DNA of 64,000 nucleotides from Bacteroides salyersiae WAL 10018 = DSM 18765 = JCM 12988 (lineage in GTDB: Bacteria; Bacteroidota; Bacteroidia; Bacteroidales; Bacteroidaceae), in the NCBI RefSeq assembly GCF_000381365.1, contig NZ_KB905466.1, positions 115,628 to 179,627 of the forward strand. Direction: 5' to 3'. Below are positions 1 to 7,944 of this stretch, piece after piece. A program made the position numbers and the translations under genes. Positions within the stretch are counted from its first letter, which is position 1; every line of letters begins with the position of its first letter. Below the pieces are notes generated by a model, which saw nothing but the letters and a program-made list of their open reading frames with translations, had not been told where the DNA came from and did no database searches.

Positions 1-1204
1 ATCCAAATTTCAAAAGACAATATGACAAAGGAATATCCATCAACATTACAAGTGCAATACAAATCTGAAATTTTTTTATCCTTCCTGTTGCTTGTATGGC
101 TGTAACCAAAGATCCGGCCATACTATGTATCAAACTCATTATTAATACCAAACGCAAAAACATATCTGTGTTTTCAGGAACAACAGTCAACCAAAGTTTA
201 AGAATATAGGATGTATTCAATAATACAGGAATTACAACCATCAATAAGAGGTAAAAGGAAAATCTCGACCCCCTGAAAACAAGACTTAACATGGCTTGTC
301 TTTCTCCGGAAGCATATAGTTTTGTTATTTGAGGATTCATTGCCATCTGGAAGTTTTGGACAAATCCTTGAACCACCCCACTAACTTGATAAGCAATTCC
401 ACGGGCAGCATTTACAACCGGACCTTCAAATAAATTCAATAATATATTAACTCCTTGGTCTTTGGCTACGAATCCTAAGTTTCCAACAAAACTCCAACCT
501 GCAAAACCCATCATACGCATAAACAACAATTTATTCCAATACATAGAATAATGACACCCCGAAATTCTATATTTACAATAAGTAACATATACAATGCGAA
601 TAATGAAAGCAGATAATAAGATAAGAACTGCATAAAGTTTCAGTTTATCCCCAAAAAGCAAAGTAGATAATAGAAACGCAATCAATAATTTTAAAGAAAC
701 TTCCAATATACAAATATAGGCATAGACCTTCATTTTCTCATGAGCAACGATAGCCGCATTATACGGTACCCCAATAATATTGATGACTAAAGCGAATATT
801 GAGCATTGATATACCCAATTTGCAGCATTCAAACGATGTACAGGGATGTTCATTTTCACATTTAAAAACCAAACCCCAATCGTTTCCGATAATAATAAAA
901 CGACAGCCGCTATTAAAAAATGGATGTTTATAGACATGGAAAAGACCTTCTGAAGTCTTTCCCATGTCCCTCTTCCTAATTCATATGCAATAAAGCGTTG
1001 AGAGGTAGCAATCATCGCCGAATTCAAAAAACCAAACATCGCTACTACCCCACCTACAACATTATAAATCCCATAATCTTCTACATCCAAAACTGCTAAA
1101 ACAATTCTTGATGTATAAAGACCAACAAGAATCGTAAAAAACATTCTGAAATACAATAAAAGCGTATTCTTGGCAATCCTTTTATTATCTTGAAAGTTAG
1201 TCAT
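1..1204 (-). CDS. Wzx-like polysaccharide flippase, 3' end beyond window
   Basis: An open frame runs from the ATG at 1204 to the left edge without a stop (about 401 codons). The product starts MTNFQDNKRIAKNTLLLYFR, a basic N-terminus followed by many hydrophobic helices separated by short loops. It fits the MATE/MOP-superfamily oligosaccharide flippases that move lipid-linked repeat units across the inner membrane before polymerisation. Short motifs typical of Bacteroides capsule flippases are visible, such as DVEDYGIYNVVGGVVAMF near residue 37 and a later GPVVNAARGIAYQV. It lies 52 bases downstream of rfbC on the same strand, so it is probably the next gene of the capsule operon. The C-terminus is not seen. 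The family call is sound; the transported repeat unit cannot be told from sequence. Confidence 0.85.
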   Translation of the reverse strand, partial: MTNFQDNKRIAKNTLLLYFRMFFTILVGLYTSRIVLAVLDVEDYGIYNVVGGVVAMFGFLNSAMIATSQRFIAYELGRGTWERLQKVFSMSINIHFLIAAVVLLLSETIGVWFLNVKMNIPVHRLNAANWVYQCSIFALVINIIGVPYNAAIVAHEKMKVYAYICILEVSLKLLIAFLLSTLLFGDKLKLYAVLILLSAFIIRIVYVTYCKYRISGCHYSMYWNKLLFMRMMGFAGWSFVGNLGFVAKDQGVNILLNLFEGPVVNAARGIAYQVSGVVQGFVQNFQMAMNPQITKLYASGERQAMLSLVFRGSRFSFYLLLMVVIPVLLNTSYILKLWLTVVPENTDMFLRLVLIMSLIHSMAGSLVTAIQATGRIKKFQICIALVMLMDIPLSYCLLKFG

Positions 1205-1256
1205 TATTGGATAATAATGTAAATACTGTTTTTTAAAAGATACTCCAACTAAATAA

Positions 1257-1811
1257 TCAATAATCAAACACCCCATCGGCATCTTTCAATCGTGGATGCG
1301 CCTTATCTTTCTTACTTAAAACTATCTCAGCAGCAGGAATACGCCAATCAATACCCAGATCCGGATCGTCCCAGGCCAAAGCCCCTTCCGATTGCGGTGC
1401 ATAGTAATTATCACACTTGTATTGAAACACAACCTCTTGGCTCAAGACGCTGAATCCATGTGCAAAGCCTCTCGGAATAAAGAATTGACGATGGTTTTCC
1501 GCAGTCAATTCTACCGCTACATGCTTGCCGAAAGTGGGAGAACCCTTGCGGATGTCCACTGCCACATCCAAGACTGCACCTCTCACTACACGTACCAACT
1601 TACTTTGTGCAAAAGGAGGCTTTTGAAAATGCAACCCACGAAGTACACCATACGAAGATTTACTTTCATTATCTTGTACAAATACGGTTTTACATACTTT
1701 TTCTTCAAATTCTTTTTGGGAAAACGATTCAAAAAAATAACCACGCTCATCTTTAAATAATCGTGGTTCAATGATAACTACACCATCGATAGCCGTTTTT
1801 ATTATATCCAC
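1257..1811 (-). CDS. rfbC: dTDP-4-dehydrorhamnose 3,5-epimerase
   Basis: This 184-residue protein matches the RmlC cupin family in length and motifs. It epimerises C3 and C5 of dTDP-4-keto-6-deoxyglucose on the way to dTDP-L-rhamnose, in the cytosol. Visible signatures are GVLRGLHFQ near residues 55-63 with the catalytic-base histidine (H61), the DVAVDIRKGSPTFGK strand, and IPRGFAHGF with the cupin histidine. It follows rfbA by about 60 bases on the same strand. rfbB and rfbD are not in view; they may lie further along the capsule locus or elsewhere. Pairing rfbA and rfbC near the head of a capsule locus is common in Bacteroides, but the exact sugar made (rhamnose or another 6-deoxyhexose) is inference. 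Confidence 0.93.
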   Translation of the reverse strand: MDIIKTAIDGVVIIEPRLFKDERGYFFESFSQKEFEEKVCKTVFVQDNESKSSYGVLRGLHFQKPPFAQSKLVRVVRGAVLDVAVDIRKGSPTFGKHVAVELTAENHRQFFIPRGFAHGFSVLSQEVVFQYKCDNYYAPQSEGALAWDDPDLGIDWRIPAAEIVLSKKDKAHPRLKDADGVFDY

Positions 1812-1870
1812 TGTTGTCTGCTAAAAATTAAAATTGGAAGTTCTTTTTTAAGGAAAGATAAAATGAAATT

Positions 1871-2755
1871 TTAGAGAGAAAGTTCATCAATCACTTGCAG
1901 AAGATACTGCCCATATTGATTTTTCCGCATGGGTTCAGCCAATTCACGCATTTTTTCAACCGTTATCCAGCCGTGACGCAAGGCGATACCTTCCAAACAG
2001 GCAATCTTCAACCCCTGACGTTTTTCTATTACTTCAATGAAAGTGCTTGCTTCACTTAAAGAATCGTGCGTGCCGGTATCGAGCCATGCAAAGCCACGAC
2101 CCAAAGTCTGTACTTTCAATTCTCCGTCCTTCAGAAATTCCTGATTGACAGTTGTAATCTCCAACTCTCCACGGGCTGACGGTTTTATATTCCCGGCAAT
2201 TTCCACTACTTTGTTAGGATAAAAATATAGTCCCACTACCGCATAATTGGATTTGGGAGATACCGGTTTTTCTTCAATACTCAAGCAATTCCCATCTTTA
2301 TCAAATTCGGCTACCCCATAACGCTCCGGATCTGAAACCCAATATCCAAATACGGTCGCTTTCTTTTCTTCTTCAGCCATACAAACAGCTTCTTTCAGCA
2401 ATTTAGAAAATCCGGCACCGTGAAAGATATTGTCGCCCAGTACTAAACAAACAGAATCATCGCCAATAAAATTCTCACCTATGATAAAAGCTTGCGCCAA
2501 TCCGTCCGGTGAAGGTTGTTCGGCATATTCAAAACGGACCCCAAAGTCAGAGCCGTCTCCCAACAAACGTTGGAAACCGGGTAAATCATTAGGAGTAGAA
2601 ATGATCAAGATTTCACGGATACCCGCCAACATTAAAACCGAAATGGGATAATAGATCATCGGTTTATCGAAAACCGGAAGAAGCTGTTTGCTTACTCCTT
2701 TGGTGATAGGATACAGCCGGGTACCGGAACCACCTGCTAAGACAATGCCTTTCAT
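1871..2755 (-). CDS. rfbA: Glucose-1-phosphate thymidylyltransferase
   Basis: A 294-residue RmlA-type nucleotidyltransferase that makes dTDP-glucose from dTTP and glucose-1-phosphate. The N-terminus [19 protein letters not shown] is the nucleotide-binding signature. Other family marks are the lysine in [16 protein letters not shown] (residues 23-38), VLGDNIFHG with the metal-binding aspartate near residue 111, and [15 protein letters not shown] near residue 225. Full length for the family. It sits between the Wzc-like kinase and rfbC in the capsule operon. The 116-base gap to the kinase gene is AT-rich with no clear internal promoter. Confidence 0.95.
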   Translation of the reverse strand: MKGIVLAGGSGTRLYPITKGVSKQLLPVFDKPMIYYPISVLMLAGIREILIISTPNDLPGFQRLLGDGSDFGVRFEYAEQPSPDGLAQAFIIGENFIGDDSVCLVLGDNIFHGAGFSKLLKEAVCMAEEEKKATVFGYWVSDPERYGVAEFDKDGNCLSIEEKPVSPKSNYAVVGLYFYPNKVVEIAGNIKPSARGELEITTVNQEFLKDGELKVQTLGRGFAWLDTGTHDSLSEASTFIEVIEKRQGLKIACLEGIALRHGWITVEKMRELAEPMRKNQYGQYLLQVIDELSL

Positions 2756-2871
2756 TGTATTTCTATTGTTTGTATTTTTTTATATATCGGCACCGACCAG
2801 ACTCTTCCGAATAATAGTGTGCCGATAATTATCTTATATGATTGGAAATCCTACAAATAAAATTCCGCCCG

Positions 2872-5322
2872 CTAACGTTTTAAAAAACGGAAGACAGTTC
2901 TCTTTATACTTTCCAGTTTCCCGCGTTTATGCCTATGCGTATCATTACCGTAGCCATAACCGTAACCATAACCGTAACCATAGCCATAACCGTAGCCGTA
3001 ACCTTTACGCTCATAAGATACGCCATTCAAGATTACAGACATATTACGAAGCTGTTCCTCACGATACATCTTTTCCAACTCCGGCAACTGACGACGATCC
3101 ATCACTCCCGAACGAACCACAAAAATAGTAAGATCGGCAACCCGGTTCACAATCGAAGCATCGGCAACCATACCGGCAGGAACATTATCCACAATAATAT
3201 AATCGTACTGTTTGCGAAGTTCAGCTATCAAATGGTCAAAACGTTCACTCAACAATAGTTCTGCCGGATTGGGAGGAACAGGGCCGGAGAAAATAATATC
3301 CAGTTTACCATATTCCTCACTTGTACCTATAATATCATTCAAATCATCGGTCCGTCCCGAAAGATAATGAGTCAGCCCCATGCGTCCTGAAGAATTCGAG
3401 AAGATACCGCTCAATGTCCCCTTACGAATATCGACATCCACCAGAACGACCTTCTTGTTTGTTTGGGCAATACTCATGGCGAGGTTACTGGAAACAAAGG
3501 TTTTACCGGCACCCGGATTGGCAGAAGTAAACATAACGACTTGCAGATTCTCCGATTTCACACGCATGAATTCCATGTTTGTACGAATAATACGGAAAGC
3601 TTCGGATACGGAATCACGACCATTTTCATGAACCACAATAGCATCGGCATTTTCATCCTTATAGGTACTATGGCGAGGAATGTCACCCAAGAAAGGTACA
3701 CTCAATGCGTCATCCAATTCTCTACGGGTACGCACTTTCGTATCTGTTACATTCAACAGCCACAAAACACCCATCGGAATAACTGCGCCCAAAACAACAG
3801 CAGCAAAAAGAATCATAATTGACTTCGGTGCTACCGGTTCGCTACTGCCCGATGCAGGATCTATAATACGGGCGTTACTTTCAGTGATTGCCAACGTCAG
3901 ACCATTCTCTTCACGCTTATTCAGCAAATACAGATACAGTTCTTCTTTGATCTTCTGCTGGCGTTCCACAGTAAGAACATATTTTTGCTGGGTAGGAACG
4001 GCTTCAATACGCTTCGTGGTCTGTTCTTCTTGGTCACGGATATTCTTCAGTTGGATATTAAGCCCTACAATAAGATTATCAACAGAACGGATGATCGTCT
4101 GTTTCATAGCTCCCAAAGAGTTGTTCAAGTCGATCACAATAGGATTCTTATTACTGCTGCCAGATACCAGTTTATCCCGTTTCAGCAACATGTCATTGTA
4201 TTCTTTTATTTGGGCTTCGACACTGGTATCAGAGATCCCTGTATTGGCCGGTATCAGATCTGAACTTTTCTGGGGATCAACCAAATACTCTTTTATATAT
4301 TTTACAATGCTCAACTGATTTTCCAAACTAAGTCCTTCCTGTTTGTAACGGCTGGTATTAGCTAAATACATACCGGTCTCCGAAGTAATGTCCGTCAACT
4401 GGTTCTCTCGCTTGAAGCTTTCAATATTAGCATCTACACTGCCCAGTTCACGTTCTATTATAATCAGACGGTCATTAATAAATTTAGAAGTATTTACGGC
4501 AATCTGGTTCTTATCATTGATCACATCCTCATTATAAACGGCAATAAGCATATTCAAGATATCTTCTGCACGAGCCGTAGAGACGTCATCCAATACAAGA
4601 TTAATGATGGTAGCCGTTTTGCTGGCAAGCGAGATCTTCATTTTAGATTGATACCCCTCGACTACCTTTTCCATATTCGCCTTCGTCACGAAAACCGGAT
4701 TACCATAGTAAGTATCCGTGTAATATAAAGTGGGAGTCACCACCATCGTACCGACAGGGGTCAAAATCGTATCATTCAAACGGGCATCAACCACTTCCGC
4801 AGACCGGATTTCCTCACCGGCTATACTCAGACTAAAATCTGAAAGCCTTACCGTGGCAGAATCCACAGGAGTCACTGTCATTTCTATGACTTGCCGTTCT
4901 TCCGATTCGGGAAACAAAACAGTTATTGGAGAATGAGTATAAAGCTCGTCTTCGCGCAAGCCGTTCTTCACTTTATAACTCATATCCAGATGTAAACGAC
5001 GGGCCACTTTCTCCATCAGATGACGGGATTGAAAAACAAGTACCTCATTATCCACATTGCGCTTACCGCCTAAAAAGGAGATGTCGGCAAAGGCGGTGGA
5101 CTCACTGATGGAGCCTCCCTTTGAATCATCACGGATCAATACGGAAGCTTTCCGGCTATATACCTTTGAGGATGATTTCAGATAAAAGAAAGCAATACCT
5201 GCACAAATTAAAATTGACAGAACGAACCAATACCAATTGGCTATGACAAGATGGAAAATATCAACAATACTTATTTCAGACTCCTTTTCACGGAGTTCAC
5301 TATTTTGCGACTCAATACTCAT
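2872..5322 (-). CDS. Wzc-like chain-length determinant and tyrosine autokinase
   Basis: An 816-residue inner-membrane protein that controls capsule chain length and export together with the Wza-like outer membrane partner. The order is: a Wzz domain with a first membrane helix at about residues 28-48; a long periplasmic part with coiled-coil segments; the GNVR-like stretch near residues 450-490; a second helix just after APKSIMILFAAVVLGAV; then a cytoplasmic BY-kinase domain. That domain has a Walker A of the form SANPGAGKT near residue 600, the Walker A' VVLVDVDIRKG, and PPNPAELLLS. The tail holds nine Gly-Tyr units (about residues 773-791), the expected autophosphorylation cluster, encoded by a six-base tandem repeat. 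It is 23 bases downstream of the wza-like gene, so the pair is co-transcribed. Confidence 0.93.
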   Translation of the reverse strand: MSIESQNSELREKESEISIVDIFHLVIANWYWFVLSILICAGIAFFYLKSSSKVYSRKASVLIRDDSKGGSISESTAFADISFLGGKRNVDNEVLVFQSRHLMEKVARRLHLDMSYKVKNGLREDELYTHSPITVLFPESEERQVIEMTVTPVDSATVRLSDFSLSIAGEEIRSAEVVDARLNDTILTPVGTMVVTPTLYYTDTYYGNPVFVTKANMEKVVEGYQSKMKISLASKTATIINLVLDDVSTARAEDILNMLIAVYNEDVINDKNQIAVNTSKFINDRLIIIERELGSVDANIESFKRENQLTDITSETGMYLANTSRYKQEGLSLENQLSIVKYIKEYLVDPQKSSDLIPANTGISDTSVEAQIKEYNDMLLKRDKLVSGSSNKNPIVIDLNNSLGAMKQTIIRSVDNLIVGLNIQLKNIRDQEEQTTKRIEAVPTQQKYVLTVERQQKIKEELYLYLLNKREENGLTLAITESNARIIDPASGSSEPVAPKSIMILFAAVVLGAVIPMGVLWLLNVTDTKVRTRRELDDALSVPFLGDIPRHSTYKDENADAIVVHENGRDSVSEAFRIIRTNMEFMRVKSENLQVVMFTSANPGAGKTFVSSNLAMSIAQTNKKVVLVDVDIRKGTLSGIFSNSSGRMGLTHYLSGRTDDLNDIIGTSEEYGKLDIIFSGPVPPNPAELLLSERFDHLIAELRKQYDYIIVDNVPAGMVADASIVNRVADLTIFVVRSGVMDRRQLPELEKMYREEQLRNMSVILNGVSYERKGYGYGYGYGYGYGYGYGYGNDTHRHKRGKLESIKRTVFRFLKR
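2946..3005. repeat. Six-base tandem repeat coding (Gly-Tyr)9 in the Wzc-like tail
   Basis: On the minus strand the units read GGN TAY, repeated nine times with third-base variation. They encode alternating glycine and tyrosine at the C-terminus of the tyrosine kinase. The repeat keeps frame when whole units are gained or lost, so the number of phosphorylatable tyrosines could change by replication slippage. The third-position changes reduce slippage compared with a perfect repeat. Confidence 0.85.
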
Positions 5323-5345
5323 TATCGTTTTTATTCCAAAATTGA

Positions 5346-6137
5346 TTATTTAAACATGGTTACCATTAAAGAAGTAATAGAGGCCAGCACTGAAACGGCG
5401 GACAACCACACTCCTACCGAGTTGTTCGAGTTGATGCGGCTCTGGCCGGTCTTAGCTTTATTAGGCTCTACGTAAACAATATCGTTCTGTTGCAAATAAT
5501 AGCAAGGCGACTGGAAAATATCCGAAGAGCGCAAATCATGATAGAGGATACGACGCTTGCCGTCCTTTTCACGAATCACGGCGACCCGGTCACGACGGCC
5601 ATAAATCGTCAGGTCACCGGCCATACTCAGTGCTTCGAGCAGGGTAATGCGGTCACCGGAAATATCGAACGTACCCGGACGGGTCACCTCACCCATCACG
5701 GAGACTTTAAAGTTCAGGAACTGAACGGTGACAATCGGATCTTTTATCAAGTCTTCACTCATCAGTTTTTGTTTTATCAACTCGGTAACCTGCATACGGG
5801 TCAAACCTTCTACATGAATTTTACCTAAAATGGGGAAATCGATATCGCCGTTCTGGTCAACAAGATATCCCAACAAACGTTGTTGAGCCGTAGTCTGGGC
5901 GCCAATCTGGTAGGTTACTACCGGCATATTGAAAGGCAAAGCCAATTCCGGATCCTTACTGTTCACAAGGATGGCCAACAAATCATCCTTATGGATAATC
6001 ACTTCATAATTCTTATCTATATTCTCTTCTTTTATAGAAGCAATATCCTGCAAATAAAGCACCTCTTTCGGAGCTGAGCAGGATGCTAACAAGACTATCA
6101 GACACAACAGCAAATAATGTTGAACTTTTGTATTCAT
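5346..6137 (-). CDS. Wza-like polysaccharide export lipoprotein
   Basis: A 263-residue outer-membrane polysaccharide export protein. Residues 1-20 form a lipoprotein signal peptide ending in LLASC, so the mature protein begins at Cys20. A Poly_export domain follows (YEVIIHKDDLLAILV..., GYLVDQNGDIDFPILGKI), then an SLBB-type beta-grasp domain (VSVMGEVTRPGTFDI, ITLLEALSMAGDL). A C-terminal hydrophobic helix (residues 240-260) is where Wza proteins cross the outer membrane. It lies between upxZ (30 bases upstream) and the Wzc-like kinase, the usual partner order. The length is shorter than E. coli Wza but normal for Bacteroides members. Confidence 0.93.
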   Translation of the reverse strand: MNTKVQHYLLLCLIVLLASCSAPKEVLYLQDIASIKEENIDKNYEVIIHKDDLLAILVNSKDPELALPFNMPVVTYQIGAQTTAQQRLLGYLVDQNGDIDFPILGKIHVEGLTRMQVTELIKQKLMSEDLIKDPIVTVQFLNFKVSVMGEVTRPGTFDISGDRITLLEALSMAGDLTIYGRRDRVAVIREKDGKRRILYHDLRSSDIFQSPCYYLQQNDIVYVEPNKAKTGQSRINSNNSVGVWLSAVSVLASITSLMVTMFK

Positions 6138-6167
6138 AAAAACACTTGTAAATATTATTTTCTTATA

Positions 6168-6656
6168 TTATGCTTTCTCTCCCATTTCATCCCACGGATA
6201 AGGATTCTCTTCCAAAGCCTTTAGCTGTTCCACAACCTCACGCTCCCCGTCTGTCAACTTACGACTTTCCCAACTATCCATAATAGCACGAGCCTCCTGA
6301 GCCAATTCTCTATCAAAAACTTCACCATAACAGGCAACCAATAACTGACATTTCAATAAAGAGGATTTCAGATGTTCAAGCACTTTCCAACTGCGTTCGA
6401 GAATAACCTGTATTTTCTCTTCCTTATCACCATTATTATAAATAGTGGCATTATACGCTGCCAAAAGAGCTACGCAAAGAGAAGCTTCCTCTTCGGAAGT
6501 ACTGCCATGTTCACAACTAAGAGCTTCCGCATAATTATAGACATCTGCATTAAGCTGCTGAAAATGATCGGCATAAATAGGTTCCCCATCCAAACCGAGA
6601 CAAAGAAGTTCGGACGCAATGCAATGCAATGCATCTATTTCAGACTGTAAAGACAT
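6168..6656 (-). CDS. upxZ: UpxZ-family inhibitor of capsule antitermination
   Basis: A 162-residue acidic, mainly alpha-helical protein directly after a UpxY gene at the head of a capsule operon, which is the defining position of UpxZ. In B. fragilis, UpxZ proteins block the UpxY antiterminators of other capsule loci in trans, giving a hierarchy in which few capsules are expressed at once. Recognition rests on position, length and motifs such as IDALHCIASELLCLGLDGE near the N-terminus and ENPYPWDEMG at the C-terminus. No membrane segment is visible. Which UpxY proteins this copy inhibits cannot be told from the window. Confidence 0.88.
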   Translation of the reverse strand: MSLQSEIDALHCIASELLCLGLDGEPIYADHFQQLNADVYNYAEALSCEHGSTSEEEASLCVALLAAYNATIYNNGDKEEKIQVILERSWKVLEHLKSSLLKCQLLVACYGEVFDRELAQEARAIMDSWESRKLTDGEREVVEQLKALEENPYPWDEMGEKA

Positions 6657-6750
6657 AAATAGATTGACGATTATTCCCTATGCGATCATGACCATCATCC
6701 GATTATAATACATAGGTACGTTGACAATTAAGAATTTACGGAAGGTTGAA

Positions 6751-7305
6751 TTATTTTTCAACCATATTTAAATTAACTGGTTCTATTAAAGAGGGGTGAA
6801 TAAAGGCAGTAGCTATCGCCATAACGCCCTGAATAGAAACAACTACACGACGGTCTCCCTTTACACGAACAAATTCTCCTTCAACACCTTCGAAAAGCCC
6901 GCCGGTAACACGAACACGCTCTCCTTTCTTAAAGGTGATGGTAGTGGGATCGAGATACACAACTTGCTGATCATGGCTACCGGCAACAGCAATAAAACTG
7001 CGCATCTGAGTTTCCGGTATGGTGATAGGCTGGTTGGTTTCCCTGTCCATAATATAACGAATAGGCAATTGAGTACCCGCAGTCGTTTTCATTTCATCAA
7101 TTTGAAGTCTGGAGGCATATACGAATACTAAATTATGAACGACAGGAACCAATTTACGTATTTTCCTCTCCCCCTTAACCACATATTCATAACGCATGGG
7201 AATAAAGTTTTCTATATTCCGATCGTCAAGATATTGTTTAAATGCGAGTTCACGACTATAGGTAATGCGAAGAGCATACCAAGCTAAACCGGTAGATTTA
7301 TTCAC
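6751..7305 (-). CDS. upxY: UpxY-family NusG-like capsule antiterminator
   Basis: A 184-residue NusG-family specialised elongation factor. The N-terminal NGN domain begins WYALRITYSRELAFKQYLD. The C-terminal KOW motif is visible as FKKGERVRVTGGLFEGVEGEF near residues 124-144. UpxY proteins act on the 5' leader of their own capsule operon to stop premature termination, and they sit as the first gene, as here. The start is GTG at 7303-7305. No in-frame ATG exists upstream before the stop, and the next codons match the family N-terminus. A hairpin with 7-base-pair arms (7327-7333 and 7346-7352) lies 22-48 bases before the GTG and may limit translation or be part of the leader signal. Confidence 0.92.
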   Translation of the reverse strand: MNKSTGLAWYALRITYSRELAFKQYLDDRNIENFIPMRYEYVVKGERKIRKLVPVVHNLVFVYASRLQIDEMKTTAGTQLPIRYIMDRETNQPITIPETQMRSFIAVAGSHDQQVVYLDPTTITFKKGERVRVTGGLFEGVEGEFVRVKGDRRVVVSIQGVMAIATAFIHPSLIEPVNLNMVEK

Positions 7306-7472
7306 AAATGGATATACTTTGGGGACATCGGGATAAAGAAATATTTCCCGATCAAGTGGATTAATTCAATTATTATTATTGATCTTGTATTCATTTACTT
7401 CTATTCATTCCCCTATCCCAGGTGGTCAGATTCAAAAAGTATAGAATCACACAGATGTTCTTTTTCGAAGCG

Positions 7473-7503
7473 CAAAGATATAACCTTTTTCTCTATATAC
7501 AAA
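7473..7503 (-). promoter_or_regulatory. Promoter of the capsule operon
   Basis: Read on the minus strand, TTTG (7503-7500), 19 bases, then TATCTTTG (7480-7473) match the Bacteroidota sigma-ABfr consensus with correct spacing. Initiation near 7466 leaves a leader of about 160 bases before the upxY GTG, the layout expected for UpxY-controlled antitermination. I looked for flanking inverted repeats of the kind that make capsule promoters invertible and found no convincing pair. Confidence 0.75.
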
Positions 7504-7876
7504 GTGCTTTATCAAAAAAAATGTTCCACAAGATTCAATACATATATAACAGTCTGAATAATAAAGCTATAAAGTCTATGATTTTCATCTATGTATCAAT
7601 CACATAAAAGAGAGATTCCAAACAAGAGTCTGTGAATCGACTCCGAACACATTCCTTTTCTTTGAATTGCAGACAAAACATGGGAAGAAAAATCTCTTAT
7701 CATTCGGTATAAACTTTCAATTGTCGGGTAGAAAACTATTATTCCCTCTTTTTATAATCTACGATTTAAAGCTTTGGTTTATATTTCACTGAAGACTACT
7801 TTTCCTTCTATGGAGAGATACTTATTTTAGGAAGAGTAACAATAATGAATAAAGTTATGCCGACAGGATATGCCAT

Positions 7877-7913
7877 AAAAAAAGCTGCGTGACAGTGGTC
7901 CGTCACGCAGCTT
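7877..7913 (-). terminator. Intrinsic terminator of carB
   Basis: A perfect 12-base-pair inverted repeat (7882-7893 with 7902-7913) around an 8-base loop is followed, on the minus strand, by a run of seven T. It starts 32 bases past the carB stop and insulates the capsule locus from carAB read-through. Confidence 0.9.
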
Positions 7914-7944
7914 CTATTCAAAAGTATCTCAATCTCAATAAAGA

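Larger units (their letters stand above)
7306..7944. other. Intergenic region between carB and the capsule locus
   Basis: About 640 AT-rich bases with no gene. It holds the capsule leader and promoter on the left (7306-7503) and the carB terminator on the right (7877-7913). A weak hairpin lies near 7626-7643. The stretch 7510-7870 shows nothing else I can support. Confidence 0.6.

Noticed and set aside
2929..3258. Plus-strand frames opposite the Wzc-like kinase repeat
   Set aside because: They are antisense to a well supported gene and consist of repeat-derived Thr/Ile/Val text.
7373..7690. Possible invertible capsule promoter
   Set aside because: Short matches such as ATTCAAA (7429) and TTTGAAT (7659) exist on both sides, but no arm of convincing length or match was found, and no invertase gene is in view.
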